Both the position numbers and the translations under genes were made by a program. Below are positions 8,347-16,314 of a DNA stretch of 45,729 bases, piece after piece; positions within the stretch are counted from its first letter, which is position 1; each line of letters begins with the position of its first letter. Below the pieces are notes generated by a model that saw nothing but the letters and a program-made list of their open reading frames with translations, was not told where the DNA came from and searched no databases. The stretch is from Muribaculaceae bacterium. Lineage in GTDB: Bacteria > Bacteroidota > Bacteroidia > Bacteroidales > Muribaculaceae. The stretch covers positions 1 through 45,729 of the forward strand of contig JAFLTP010000023.1 of the NCBI GenBank assembly GCA_022510405.1, in the 5' to 3' direction.

Positions 8347-8496
8347 CGTGAGTTCGACATAAGAACTCACATTATTTATTATTATGGTTCTAAAACCAAA
8401 GAAGAAGTCATCAACTTTTTTGGACATGATAGACCTGATGTCCATTGGTATAACGTAAGAGTGTTTTGTGCTTTACAATTTCCTATAGTAAATTGA
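8347..8496 (+). pseudogene. Possible gene remnant
   Basis: An open frame without a good start reads like protein: YGSKTKEEVINFFGHDRPD, then HWYNV, ending in TGA at 8494-8496. The balanced composition and the 'KTKEEVINFFG' segment suggest the tail of a small lost gene. Overlap with the hairpin at 8348 and the lack of a start argue against an active gene. No family is recognised. Confidence 0.3.
8348..8370 (+). terminator. Hairpin after the lipoprotein gene
   Basis: GTGAGTTC pairs perfectly with GAACTCAC around a 7-nt loop, 22 bp after the lipoprotein stop. The tail is A/T-rich, not a clean T run. Confidence 0.5.
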
Positions 8497-8554
8497 GTAA
8501 TTATAGCAAACATTCCCAAGCTAAACATGATCTTACAAAGTGACCCTATTAAGA

Positions 8555-9808
8555 TTACAATTTTAATTTTCTTTTTAATTTTGATAAACTTTTCTTCATT
8601 AAAAATTTAAAATAACTTTCGTTTTTCATTGCTTCTCCAAAAATTTGAGAAGTCTCAAAATAAGCTTCTGCTATAGATTCAAGATCATAAGCATTATCAG
8701 ATAATCCTAGAAAATGACCGGATTGCTTTTTATAGGAAGAGAAAAATTTAAATACGTTGCTATTCCTATAAAAATTTTTTAATATTTTATCATTAAAAAA
8801 TTTCAATTTTTTATCATTGAAGAAATTTTGAAATAATGAAGTAGGAAAATAATAAAAAACATTTCCTGTTGGAATCGGAATGATTGGATATAAAAAGCAG
8901 TCGAGATACCTGACATCTTGTCCCAATATTTTTGAGATTCCAATTTGGAAGTCATTGATTGTTGCAACTCTTTCCATTATTGTTATTGAAGCCTCGGAAG
9001 ATGCAAAAACCAGATTATGAGCTGTAGAACCAGAAACAGAAACTATTGTCTCAGCTTGTTTAAGAATTTGTACCAATTGCCTTAAAGGAACCTTTTCCGG
9101 GGCTATTACTTTAAAACCATTATCCTCCCATAAATTATCAAATAAAAATAAATTAAATTCTTTATTTTTTGCCCCAGGCAACTTAGATCTTGTCAAAAAT
9201 ATTTTTTTTAATTCTTTATAATCCTTAGATGTACCACAAAGGCTTGAATTTTCTTTAATTTTATTAAAGACTCCTATCATTTCTTTTGCGTAAAATTTGT
9301 CATGTTCAAAAGAAATATCAGGAACGATTATCTTTTGATAACTATGGGAGTCTTTAATTATTTCAATTTTATCATAAATGCCCAAAAGTTCAAAAAATTC
9401 TCTATAATTTCCATCGATACAGTCTTTTTCTCCTGGCGTAGAAATAAATATTATTTTATCTATTAAGGCCATGTTTGTTTGATTTTCAATTAACCACCAC
9501 AACCTTGCAGTACTATTAAGAAGGAAATGTCCCCATTGATGCCTAAAATAACCTCCATATAAAATTGTTATTTCCTCCTTAGGGTTTTCACATGGTATGA
9601 TATCGCTACAATAATCAATATCATCAATAACAGTGTATTGATTCTTGGATTGTTGAATATTTATAATTTGACCACGCGGTTTTATGGTAGAATTTTTATA
9701 TATTTTCACAGAAAGTTTTCCTGTTAGGTCTTCTAAACCTTCCTCAATCTTTTTTAAGGCCGCTCTCTTTTTTGGTCTCAGGTATATTTGTGTCTCATCC
9801 ATAATCAT
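8555..9808 (-). CDS. Glycosyltransferase family 61-like protein
   Basis: The product has 417 residues with no signal peptide. The GT61 (DUF563) marks are visible: GGYFRHQWGHFLLNSTARLW (about residues 85-104), a linker with IFLTRSKLPGAKN, and the late motif VSVSGSTAHNLVFAS (about 257-271) where the family has its conserved G-[SA]-x-[HL]-N segment. Such enzymes add sugars to cell-surface glycans. The C-terminal ~100 residues are rich in Phe, Lys and Asn. The gene is isolated and AT-rich, with no other capsule or LPS gene near, which suggests cargo. Donor and acceptor are unknown. Confidence 0.75.
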   Translation of the reverse strand: MIMDETQIYLRPKKRAALKKIEEGLEDLTGKLSVKIYKNSTIKPRGQIINIQQSKNQYTVIDDIDYCSDIIPCENPKEEITILYGGYFRHQWGHFLLNSTARLWWLIENQTNMALIDKIIFISTPGEKDCIDGNYREFFELLGIYDKIEIIKDSHSYQKIIVPDISFEHDKFYAKEMIGVFNKIKENSSLCGTSKDYKELKKIFLTRSKLPGAKNKEFNLFLFDNLWEDNGFKVIAPEKVPLRQLVQILKQAETIVSVSGSTAHNLVFASSEASITIMERVATINDFQIGISKILGQDVRYLDCFLYPIIPIPTGNVFYYFPTSLFQNFFNDKKLKFFNDKILKNFYRNSNVFKFFSSYKKQSGHFLGLSDNAYDLESIAEAYFETSQIFGEAMKNESYFKFLMKKSLSKLKRKLKL

Positions 9809-9951
9809 ATAATTGTTATATAATTCAAAGATACAAATAATTTTTATCAGATTTATTAGTCTTTGTTGATTTAGTTTAATCTATTAAAATTAAGAAGCTT
9901 TTAAAGAACCTATTGATTTGATATATTTTAAATTTTCTTTAACGATGATAA

Positions 9952-9996
9952 ATACTAAAAAGAATTTGGGGAAAATTCTCAAATTCTTTTTAGCAT
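9952..9996. repeat. Near-perfect palindrome, copy 2
   Basis: This is the counterpart of 6841-6882. Here the left arm has AAGAATTTGG where copy 1 has AAGATTTGG, and the right arm has the matching CAAATTCTT, so the added base is balanced on both sides. The ~20 bp before it (AAATTTTCTTTAACGATGA) are also shared with copy 1. Confidence 0.8.
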
Positions 9997-9998
9997 CG

Positions 9999-10095
9999 AG
10001 GATATGAACTTATAGAACTTCAGACGGCTTGGGCAAAGTATAGCATCGTGACAAGCCAGTCTGATACTCGTTACCAAAGGCACAGTGCAATCATC
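9999..10095 (+). repeat. Structured ~96-bp repeat, copy R5 (decaying)
   Basis: The left arm resembles R1 (GAGGATATGAACTT), but the right arm (AGTGCAATCATC) no longer pairs with it. The inner stem GGCTTG/CAAGCC is intact. The core is altered (GGGCAAAGTATAGCATCGTG). Confidence 0.75.
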
Positions 10096-10106
10096 AATAG
10101 TAAATG

Positions 10107-10335
10107 GTGTTGGACCCACGAAAACTTCAACTAACTTTGTATGATATAATAAGTTATGCAGTTATAAAAGTTGATAATCAACCAATACAATTGAAGATTT
10201 TTTCAAAATTTCACATTTGCAAATCTCCTCTTGGGATAGACAACTTATAAATATATAAAATCATTGGGGTTCATGAAAAATAAAATGTAAAAGAAAAAAT
10301 TGTATTCGGTTCTGGGACAGCAGCGGTAAGCTTAT
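10107..10335 (+). repeat. ~230-bp dispersed repeat, copy B
   Basis: Matches copy A (7507-7735) and, in its second half, copy C (about 16315-16430). Shared strings include CTCTTGGGATAG, AAAATCATTGG and TTCATGAAAAAT. It ends just before the small membrane-protein gene, so it may serve as that gene's upstream region. Confidence 0.7.
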
Positions 10336-10376
10336 CAATAAAATGACTAAATTTGCAAAATAAAATCAAAGAAGAT

Positions 10377-10592
10377 ATGTCCAATAAAGGAAAAAGGAAT
10401 CTATTCTTATCGCTGCTTATTCTTAATTTAGTTATTTATTTTTGCCTTGCGGTTTTCAAATCAAGGTATGACTTAGATGTGAAGTGGTGGATATTCTCTA
10501 TTGCTGCTATTATTTTTGCTTTTCTTTTAGGAGCATATCGAAATTTCAGACAGGCAGTGAAAGAAGATGAGAAATATGGTCCTATAAAATAA
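10377..10592 (+). CDS. Small two-helix membrane protein
   Basis: The 71-residue product runs from ATG 10377; an upstream TTG at 10353 is unlikely because the promoter-like TAAATTTG overlaps it. It has two membrane helices (about residues 8-26 and 36-55) and ends YRNFRQAVKEDEKYGPIK. The product of 17501-17719 ends the same way (YRNFSQAVKEDEKYGPIE), so these are diverged paralogs with a fixed tail. A third tail fragment lies at 18466. Function is unknown. The next gene starts 6 bp later, probably in the same transcript. Confidence 0.65.
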   Translation: MSNKGKRNLFLSLLILNLVIYFCLAVFKSRYDLDVKWWIFSIAAIIFAFLLGAYRNFRQAVKEDEKYGPIK

Positions 10593-10598
10593 TTTGAT

Positions 10599-10790
10599 AT
10601 GGAAATAAAGAAAGATAATAACATTATAATTACAGGAAAAGACATCTGTAAGATAGTGGGTACAATAGCTGGTATATCATTCTTATTTTGGTTAGGGAAG
10701 GCTTTATTTTTAGATTACACCAATCTTCCAATATTGATAGGTTCAGCTTTATGTACTTTAATTCTGTTTTGGTACGCTCAGAGAAAATGA
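10599..10790 (+). CDS. Small membrane protein, unknown function
   Basis: The 63-residue product has an N-terminal charged part and two hydrophobic stretches (about 18-36 and 42-58). It follows the 71-residue membrane protein by 6 bp. The pairing resembles small membrane modules in mobile cargo, but nothing in the sequence gives a role. Confidence 0.5.
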   Translation: MEIKKDNNIIITGKDICKIVGTIAGISFLFWLGKALFLDYTNLPILIGSALCTLILFWYAQRK

Positions 10791-11191
10791 TAAATCATAG
10801 ATCTGATGAAAAAGCACTGCATTTTTATTTTCGGGCTCTACCATAGCTATTCCCCAAGACTTTATAAATTAACTAACTGAGTGTAGGTCTTTGGGTCGTT
10901 TATATGTATGAGATGGGACTTAATGGGACCGCTATAACCAAATTGATGGGATTCATCTCTCTCAAGGATCAGTGAATATCTTTCAGGTATGGAAACAACC
11001 CACTCTGTTGCAGGGAAATTAAGTCAAAAGTTAAACATCGATCTTACATTAGTTTTAGGAATATAAACGCTATCCCAAAAACATTCGTCCATTCTAATAA
11101 TGAGGAGGAGGGATAAACATCTATCATTAATAAGAAAACTTTCTTTCGGCTAATTTATTGGAGAAGTTTTTACAGGTTTTATAGTTTTTCT
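10791..11191. other. Intergenic stretch with repeat relics
   Basis: No gene is supported. Around 10845-10883 the DNA (AGCTATTCC, AAGACTT, AAATTAACTAA) matches the left flank of R3 (7261-7302), so part of the composite repeat was probably once here. GAGGAGGAGGG at 11102-11112 is purine-rich but no gene follows it closely. Confidence 0.5.
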
Positions 11192-11199
11192 TAAATTTG
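11192..11199 (+). promoter_or_regulatory. -7 box of the alkaline phosphatase gene
   Basis: TAAATTTG matches TAnnTTTG exactly and lies 17 bp before the ATG. A clear TTTG -33 box is not seen; a T-rich run is there instead. Confidence 0.6.
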
Positions 11200-11215
11200 C
11201 TAAAAATAAAAAAAC

Positions 11216-12610
11216 ATGATTAATCTGAAGAAACTTTATTTGTCAAGTGTCCTTGTTTCTTGTATTGCAGGTCTATATGCACAAGATCCCCCGAAATATA
11301 TTTTCTATTTCATAGGCGACGGTCTAGGCATGGGACATGTTCTTGCTGCAGAAACATATAACAGAATGGTTTTAGGCCAAAACGAACCTCTCCTTATGAT
11401 ACAGTTCCCACACTCGGGAGTCATCACCACTTATTCCTCTTCATCTCCTGTAACGGACTCAGCTGCAGCCGGAACGGCGTTGTCTACAGGTTATAAAACC
11501 CAAAATAGCATGATAGGAATGGATAGTGATACTGTATCTGTGACTTCTGTGGCAGAACAACTTTTTGAGATTGGCTATGGAGTGGGTCTTGTGACATCGG
11601 TGCCTCCTGATGATGCCACCCCGGGTGCTTTCTATGCTCATGTGCCTAACAGGAATATGTATTATGATATAACAGTGCAGGCAGCCAAATCCGGGTATCA
11701 GTTCTTAGGAGGGTCTAAATTAAGGGGAACAAAGAATAAAGATGGGCAACCAAATGATCTTCTGGATATTCTGAAGCAATACAATGTAGACTATGTTAAG
11801 GGGGCAGATGCAGCTCGTGCTTCCACCAGTGAAAGAATTCTTATGGTCAATCCTGAGGGCATAGATACTTATCAAATCGGATATACAATTGATTCGATAC
11901 CCGGGGCTTTAACTCTTCCGGAAATGACTGATGTATGCCTATCACACCTGAAAAAATGGTGTCCGGAAAAGTTTTTCATGATGGTTGAAGGAGGAAATAT
12001 TGATTATGCCGGACATAGCAATGATGGAGGGGCAGCCATAAAGGAGATCATAAATTTCAATGAGGCTCTTAAGGTAGCTTATGATTTCTTTATCTCTCAC
12101 TCGGATGAGACATTAATAATAGTTACAGCAGATCATGACACGGGAGGACTTGGTCTGGGCAGTATCTTCACCGGTTATAATATGCATCCAAAATATATTG
12201 ATTATCAGAAAATATCAAAAGATCGTTTCAATGAAATATGTCACGAGATTCTTCAATCGTCACAACCCTTTTCTTGGGATGATATGCGCGAGATGCTTAA
12301 AAAACAACTTGGTTTCTGGGAAGGTGTGCCTTTAACGGAGGATCAAACCAGAATGCTCAGGGAGAAGTTCACTAAAACTTTTGAGAAAAGAGACAGTGAA
12401 AATCTTAGTACCCTTTACAATAATTTTGATGAATTTTCCACCGCTGTTTTCAAAGTCTTCAATGATATTTGTGGAATAGGCTGGGTAACTTATAATCATA
12501 CAGGTAACTATGTTCCTGTTTATGCCATAGGAGTGGATGCGGATAAATTTGCAGGCATTCACGACAATACAAATATTCCTGAATTAATCCGGAAAATTAC
12601 CAAACTGTAA
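11216..12610 (+). CDS. Exported alkaline phosphatase (PhoA superfamily)
   Basis: The 464-residue product has a signal peptide (1-22, ending LYAQ). The metal and active-site motifs are all present: GDGLG (D35), the catalytic serine in TDSAAAGTA (S82), the Glu/Asp/His cluster in EGGNIDYAGH, DH in TADHDTGG, and a late His in NHTGNYVP. It hydrolyses phosphate monoesters outside the inner membrane. An insert of about 90 residues rich in charged helices lies between TADHDTGG and NHTG, as in many Bacteroidota homologues. It has its own TAnnTTTG box. It is the largest metabolic gene in the accessory part, and the flanks carry no phosphate regulon genes. Confidence 0.88.
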   Translation: MINLKKLYLSSVLVSCIAGLYAQDPPKYIFYFIGDGLGMGHVLAAETYNRMVLGQNEPLLMIQFPHSGVITTYSSSSPVTDSAAAGTALSTGYKTQNSMIGMDSDTVSVTSVAEQLFEIGYGVGLVTSVPPDDATPGAFYAHVPNRNMYYDITVQAAKSGYQFLGGSKLRGTKNKDGQPNDLLDILKQYNVDYVKGADAARASTSERILMVNPEGIDTYQIGYTIDSIPGALTLPEMTDVCLSHLKKWCPEKFFMMVEGGNIDYAGHSNDGGAAIKEIINFNEALKVAYDFFISHSDETLIIVTADHDTGGLGLGSIFTGYNMHPKYIDYQKISKDRFNEICHEILQSSQPFSWDDMREMLKKQLGFWEGVPLTEDQTRMLREKFTKTFEKRDSENLSTLYNNFDEFSTAVFKVFNDICGIGWVTYNHTGNYVPVYAIGVDADKFAGIHDNTNIPELIRKITKL

Positions 12611-12983
12611 TTGAGAACCCACGTTGGTTTATAAGTTAGAAATTATCTTGACATGCTCTTTCTCAACGAAATTGAAATAGTCCCTCACAAGTGCTGTCAT
12701 TAAGTTCACTTTAATCATTCTTCAATTTCAGTAGTGTCTCATAAAAATGGTAGCTGGTTAAAAATTAAATAAATTTGGCCATTTTCTTAGTAATCAACTA
12801 AGTCTCAATAATTTTAAACGTTATTCTCAAATTTTAATGGGACAGTAATGTAATGAAATAGAAAAAAGAATAAAAGTATAACCAATCAAGTGGGGATTTA
12901 ACATCCAATTCTCCATGTCAAAGACACAGAGAACAGGAAAAACATTATTATCAGTATAGTAAGAAAAAATATCACCTTAACTA
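12611..12983. other. Non-coding stretch with a short dispersed repeat
   Basis: No gene is seen. Positions 12847-12900 (TAATGAAATAGAAAAAAGAA and ACCAATCAAGTGGGG) resemble 16587-16641 (TAATGAAATAGAAGATAGAA, ACCAATCAGGGGGAG). The repeat thus occurs twice in the accessory part with no coding content. Confidence 0.5.
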
Positions 12984-13313
12984 TTATGTCTTTACGAATT
13001 TAATCCAAGAATAGGGTTTTCTTTTGAAAAGATAAGATAAGTCATGGCCATATTGGTACGCTTCCCTCTCAAAAGAGATATTCATATAGGCTAAATGTTG
13101 ATTCCGATATTGAATTAGGCGGAAAAGCCATTCCAAAACATAAAGAATATAGAAAGGGATAAAGAGAAGTTCCTTCTGTTGTTGGGTGTGGATTCTCTCA
13201 TGGTTCACCACATATTTATCAATCCATGACTTGTCCCGGGTCCATAATGTTCCAAAGAGGTTCACGCAAGTATGCTTCGGTACTAATTTACTCTTTTTTA
13301 TAATAGGCTTCAT
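12984..13313 (-). CDS. Small HExxH protein (M56-like metalloprotease fragment or family)
   Basis: From the internal ATG at 13313 the product has 109 residues (an upstream ATG at 13349 is possible). It holds H38-E-R-I-H42 followed by QQQKELLFIPFYILYVLEW, a zinc-peptidase helix followed by a hydrophobic helix, and then SFEREAY, whose Glu could be the third ligand. This is the arrangement of BlaR1/M56-type peptidase cores, here without sensor or other domains. Such short versions are common in Bacteroidota. Protease activity is not shown. The gene stands alone and is followed by decayed genes on the same strand. Confidence 0.6.
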   Translation of the reverse strand: MKPIIKKSKLVPKHTCVNLFGTLWTRDKSWIDKYVVNHERIHTQQQKELLFIPFYILYVLEWLFRLIQYRNQHLAYMNISFEREAYQYGHDLSYLFKRKPYSWIKFVKT

Positions 13314-13415
13314 ATAAACTAATTTTGTGCTTACAATATTACATACCATTTACCACAAAAGTTAAACACAGAGGCTGGATTGTACCTACCCCTATGTTTA
13401 TTGTATAAACTTCTT

Positions 13416-13790
13416 TTAAGCCACTTTCTGGATATATAGATATTTGGGATAGCAACCCAAGACACAAAGAATCACAGGACATATCCAGATTATACTCATC
13501 CGGAATCCATGGAAATCAGTTGCATTATAATGGCTACCTCCAAATGTGGATTTATCCAATTTACGAAGTTCTGTATGATTCTCAATTTCAAGGGGAGTCT
13601 CTGACAGTACCACATGAATGGTCACTTCATTATTACCCTCTTCATCAAGATAAGTGAGAAGGTCATCCGCTCCGGCAACCATTTCAAATCCAATGCCTTA
13701 TCTTTTTCCTTGAATTGCCCCATTGCAATCGTTTTGGAAGATCCTTGTTTAAATTTAAAGATATCTGTGGAATAATCAGGCTCCCGATAA
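13416..13790 (-). pseudogene. Frameshifted small conserved protein (DUF6717-like)
   Basis: The downstream frame (stop at 13416) reads MVAGADDLLTYLDEEGNNEV, then WICPVILCVLGCYPKYLYI, a pattern I associate with small DUF6717-type proteins. Upstream the coding continues in another frame (GQFKEKDKALDLK) up to about 13790. The join at about 13680 would need one extra base in the A run of TTTGAAATGG, so a one-base deletion seems to have broken the gene. The family name is from memory and uncertain; the frame break is seen directly. Confidence 0.5.
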
Positions 13791-13879
13791 AGTTACTTGA
13801 CCTATCCTAAGAGGGATGACCTTCTTATTTAGAATGTCTTTGAGATAAATCGATATAATTTCTTGTATCGGTTTCTCTT

Positions 13880-14236
13880 CAATTCAATTCTATAATAAAC
13901 CCTCTTTTCTTAACTTCAAATCAAGAATCAGTCTTCTCATGGCTTCCTCGGCCGAGACAGCTTTAGGAATTCCTCCTTATGATATAATCACAGGTTGATT
14001 ATTCTCAATCTTCTCTCTAAGCATCTTCTCGTAAGATTTTTCAAGTCCCTTGTTTAGTTTTTCCCACAATTCCAATCTTTCTTTTCCTTCTTTTCACCCC
14101 ATATATATCCGGGATCCAATTTCTTCATCCCTCCATCAATAGTCACATCCATCACCACGGCTCCGGGAAAAAATTCCCTCACCATTTCAGCATTCTTCAT
14201 ATAATCTTCACTCACTTTCTTAATTACCTTTACCAT
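13880..14236 (-). pseudogene. Decayed gene with frameshift and internal stop
   Basis: A 60-codon open start (from ATG 14236) reads FFPGAVVMDVTIDGG and then KLDPGYIWGEKK. After a frameshift near 14090 the protein continues as ELWEKLNKGLEKSYEKMLR and KIENNQPVIIS. A TAA follows, and the same frame goes on as GGIPKAVSAEEAMRRLILDL. It was once a protein of at least 110 residues. The 'FPGA-DVT' start recalls small Bacteroidota domains of unknown function. It is now almost certainly inactive. Confidence 0.55.
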
Positions 14237-14321
14237 TTCTCTCTCTTTTTAAATTTTAAATTGTTAAACCTTATATTTATACCATTCACACTTAAAAGGT
14301 AAATTTCAATCCTTGAAATTC

Positions 14322-14417
14322 GCGATAAACTTTTAGAATACGTCAACGGCTTTTGCAAAGCGAAGCGACGTAAAAAGACAAGTTGGAGTTCGGTGCCGAA
14401 GGCAAAAAGTTTATCGC
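14322..14417 (+). repeat. Structured ~96-bp repeat, copy R6 (best preserved)
   Basis: The arms GCGATAAACTTTT and AAAAGTTTATCGC pair perfectly over 13 bp. The core has ACGTC/GACGT, GCAAAGCGAAGCGACGTAAA and the hairpin TGCC-GAA-GGCA. It lies between the Nudix gene and a decayed gene. Confidence 0.9.
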
Positions 14418-14431
14418 AAATATCATCTTAA

Positions 14432-14510
14432 TCCTAAAATTTAAGGCACACAAAAGCATAGCGTAAAATCTTTACACTAACTCTGTCTTAAATTATTTTT
14501 AGGATTATTT
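14432..14510. repeat. Imperfect inverted repeat
   Basis: ATCCTAAAATTTAAG faces CTTAAATTATTTTTAGGAT across about 40 bp. A small TCCC/GGGA hairpin follows at 14523-14542. The whole stretch 14418-14845 has no gene. Confidence 0.45.
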
Positions 14511-14845
14511 CGGACTTTTGATTTCCCTACCCGAGGGAGAAATGATTCCTAGAAAAAGATCATTTTTTACTTTCTGCAAAAGCGGGTGCGAAGTTATATT
14601 ATGTATTCTATTCTACCAAATCTTTTATTTATGTTTAACAACATAAATTTATTATTTCAGACTTTCTAAGTATCTGCAAATTAATGAGGCATGAGATAAT
14701 GGTTTCGTAGGATCTTACAAATCTGCATTGGTATCATAATCAAGCAAAATTGCCGGTTTTGTTTTCGACATTATCCTTAGTCCATTCTCTTTTTTCCTGG
14801 ATTAATATTTCGAAAGAATACCTCATATCTAGCAATTTCTATCTC

Positions 14846-15277
14846 TTAATTCTTATTTTTAATTCTTTCCAAAGCATCTTTTAATATTTGCTCATGGTCG
14901 AAGGCAAGAGGTGGAAGAGTTGAAATATCAAACCATCGGGCTTCTTTGGCATCATCTCCTCCTTTTACATGCTTAAGTTTGCTTACTGCTATAAAAGCAA
15001 TGGTAATGACTCTTTCTCTCGGATCCCTGTCAGGATTGGAATAAGCTTTCAGTTGTTCAACTGTGGAAATTTCCAATCCTGTTTCTTCTTTGAGTTCTCT
15101 TTTGGCTGCATCTTCTGCTGATTCATTGATATTTACAAAACCACCCGGAAAAGCCCAACAATCTTTATAGGGATCATTCTTCCTTTGTATCAATAGAACA
15201 AAAATCTTGTCATTTTCCTTATTGAAGACAATACAATCTGCCGTAACTACCGGATGAGGGTATTTGTAGCAATACAT
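14846..15277 (-). CDS. Nudix hydrolase, probable ADP-ribose type
   Basis: The start is set at ATG 15277, one base after the stop of the upstream gene (TAG-T-ATG), giving 143 residues; a longer frame reaching into the neighbour is not needed. A full Nudix box spans residues 46-68: G46-x5-E52-x7-R60-E-L-x-E64-E65-x-G-L. The N-terminus YKYPHPVVTADCIVF is typical of the ADP-ribose pyrophosphatase and NrtR-like Nudix group. Coupling to an ADP-ribosylglycohydrolase supports ADP-ribose as substrate (products AMP and ribose 5-phosphate). The substrate remains an inference. Confidence 0.85.
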   Translation of the reverse strand: MYCYKYPHPVVTADCIVFNKENDKIFVLLIQRKNDPYKDCWAFPGGFVNINESAEDAAKRELKEETGLEISTVEQLKAYSNPDRDPRERVITIAFIAVSKLKHVKGGDDAKEARWFDISTLPPLAFDHEQILKDALERIKNKN

Positions 15278-15278
15278 A

Positions 15279-16085
15279 CTAAGTGGTTTGTCTCTGGGTG
15301 AATTTTCTAAAATCTTCAATAATCTCTCGAATATCCTCAGGAAGTTTTTCCCGGCATTTATTATAGATGTCATCCGGAATCTCCCCGTAATAAGCAGCCG
15401 CAATACTTCCGGCTATCGCTCCCATAGTGTCGGAATCACCTCCCATTGACACAGCCAACCTTACGCAATCCTCATAATTCTTACTTTCAAGAAAACATAT
15501 TATCGACTCAGGCACACTCCCTTGACATGTGACATCAAATTCATATCCTGGTCTAATTTGGTCACAAGTTCGGTTCAAGTCATAACCGAAGATTCCCGAG
15601 ATATAATCCTTTATTTCCTCTTTCGATTTACCCGTTCTTGCTAAAAATATAGCTGCTGCAGTGGCTTGTGCTCCTTTAACACCCTCTGGATGATTATGAG
15701 TAACTTCTGCGCTTTCCTTAGCTTTCTGTAAAGTTTCTTCCAAGGTATCATAAGCACACCCGATAGGACTAACTCTCATCGCCGAACCATTACCAAAACT
15801 ATTGTAGGGTTTTGGATCAGGTGCTGAAAGCCACATTCTGAACATACCTCCAAATCCAGCATTGGGATATTTATGTCCCCATTTCTGCATAATTTTTGCT
15901 AATTCTCCTCCTTTCATTATCCAGTCCGCAACTGCAATTGACATCACAGTGTCATCAGTGAATTTTGCCCTCGGAGGGAAAGGATTGAAATCATATTTCT
16001 TCGTTCTCGATCTCCAATATTCGTATGGGGAACCCATGATATCGCCACAAATGGCTCCCATCAAAGCTATCGATTTATCCATCAT
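15279..16085 (-). CDS. ADP-ribosylglycohydrolase family protein
   Basis: The 268-residue cytoplasmic protein has the two metal-binding motifs of the ADP-ribosyl hydrolase (DraG/ARH) fold: FTDDTV (T43, D44, D45) and MGGDSDT (D217, D219, T220). The early GAICGDIMGSPYEY segment is also typical. The family removes ADP-ribose from proteins or small molecules using two Mg ions. The Nudix gene follows with a 1-bp gap, so released ADP-ribose could be broken down by its partner. The pair sits between structured repeats R6 and R7 like a small cassette. A defence or toxin-reversal role is possible but not shown. Confidence 0.87.
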   Translation of the reverse strand: MMDKSIALMGAICGDIMGSPYEYWRSRTKKYDFNPFPPRAKFTDDTVMSIAVADWIMKGGELAKIMQKWGHKYPNAGFGGMFRMWLSAPDPKPYNSFGNGSAMRVSPIGCAYDTLEETLQKAKESAEVTHNHPEGVKGAQATAAAIFLARTGKSKEEIKDYISGIFGYDLNRTCDQIRPGYEFDVTCQGSVPESIICFLESKNYEDCVRLAVSMGGDSDTMGAIAGSIAAAYYGEIPDDIYNKCREKLPEDIREIIEDFRKFTQRQTT

Positions 16086-16134
16086 TACTATTAATTTTTA
16101 CTTGTGATACCCATATATCTGCAAATGAATATTC

Positions 16135-16230
16135 GCAGTGATTCTTTAAATATCGTCAGCGACTTTTGCAAAGTATGGCGAGGTATAAAGCCCAGCTGGT
16201 GATTCGTGCAAACGGCAAAAGAATCACTGC
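16135..16230 (+). repeat. Structured ~96-bp repeat, copy R7
   Basis: The arms GCAGTGATTCTTT and AAAGAATCACTGC pair perfectly over 13 bp and share no sequence with the R6 arms. The core is diverged (CTTTTGCAAAGTATGGCGAGG, ending ACGGCAAAA). It lies 50 bp upstream of the ADP-ribosylglycohydrolase start. Confidence 0.88.
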
Positions 16231-16314
16231 AAAAGTAAACAAAATTATCTTTTGTTTCTTTGTACTTTCTTGATTTGATTCTATATTTCTTTACATTTTT
16301 CCCATTTTAAAACA

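Noticed and set aside
12332..12562. Antisense frames inside the alkaline phosphatase and other genes
   Set aside because: They lie entirely within well-supported genes on the other strand and resemble no known protein.
15278..15403. Longer Nudix frame overlapping the ADP-ribosylglycohydrolase gene
   Set aside because: It would overlap the neighbour by over 120 bp; ATG 15277 gives a normal Nudix protein with tight coupling.
6884..16230. Integron gene-cassette array with attC sites
   Set aside because: The copies resemble attC sites in folding, but genes between them point both ways, several copies are adjacent without a gene, the conserved and variable parts are opposite to attC (whose outer core is conserved), and no integron integrase is visible.
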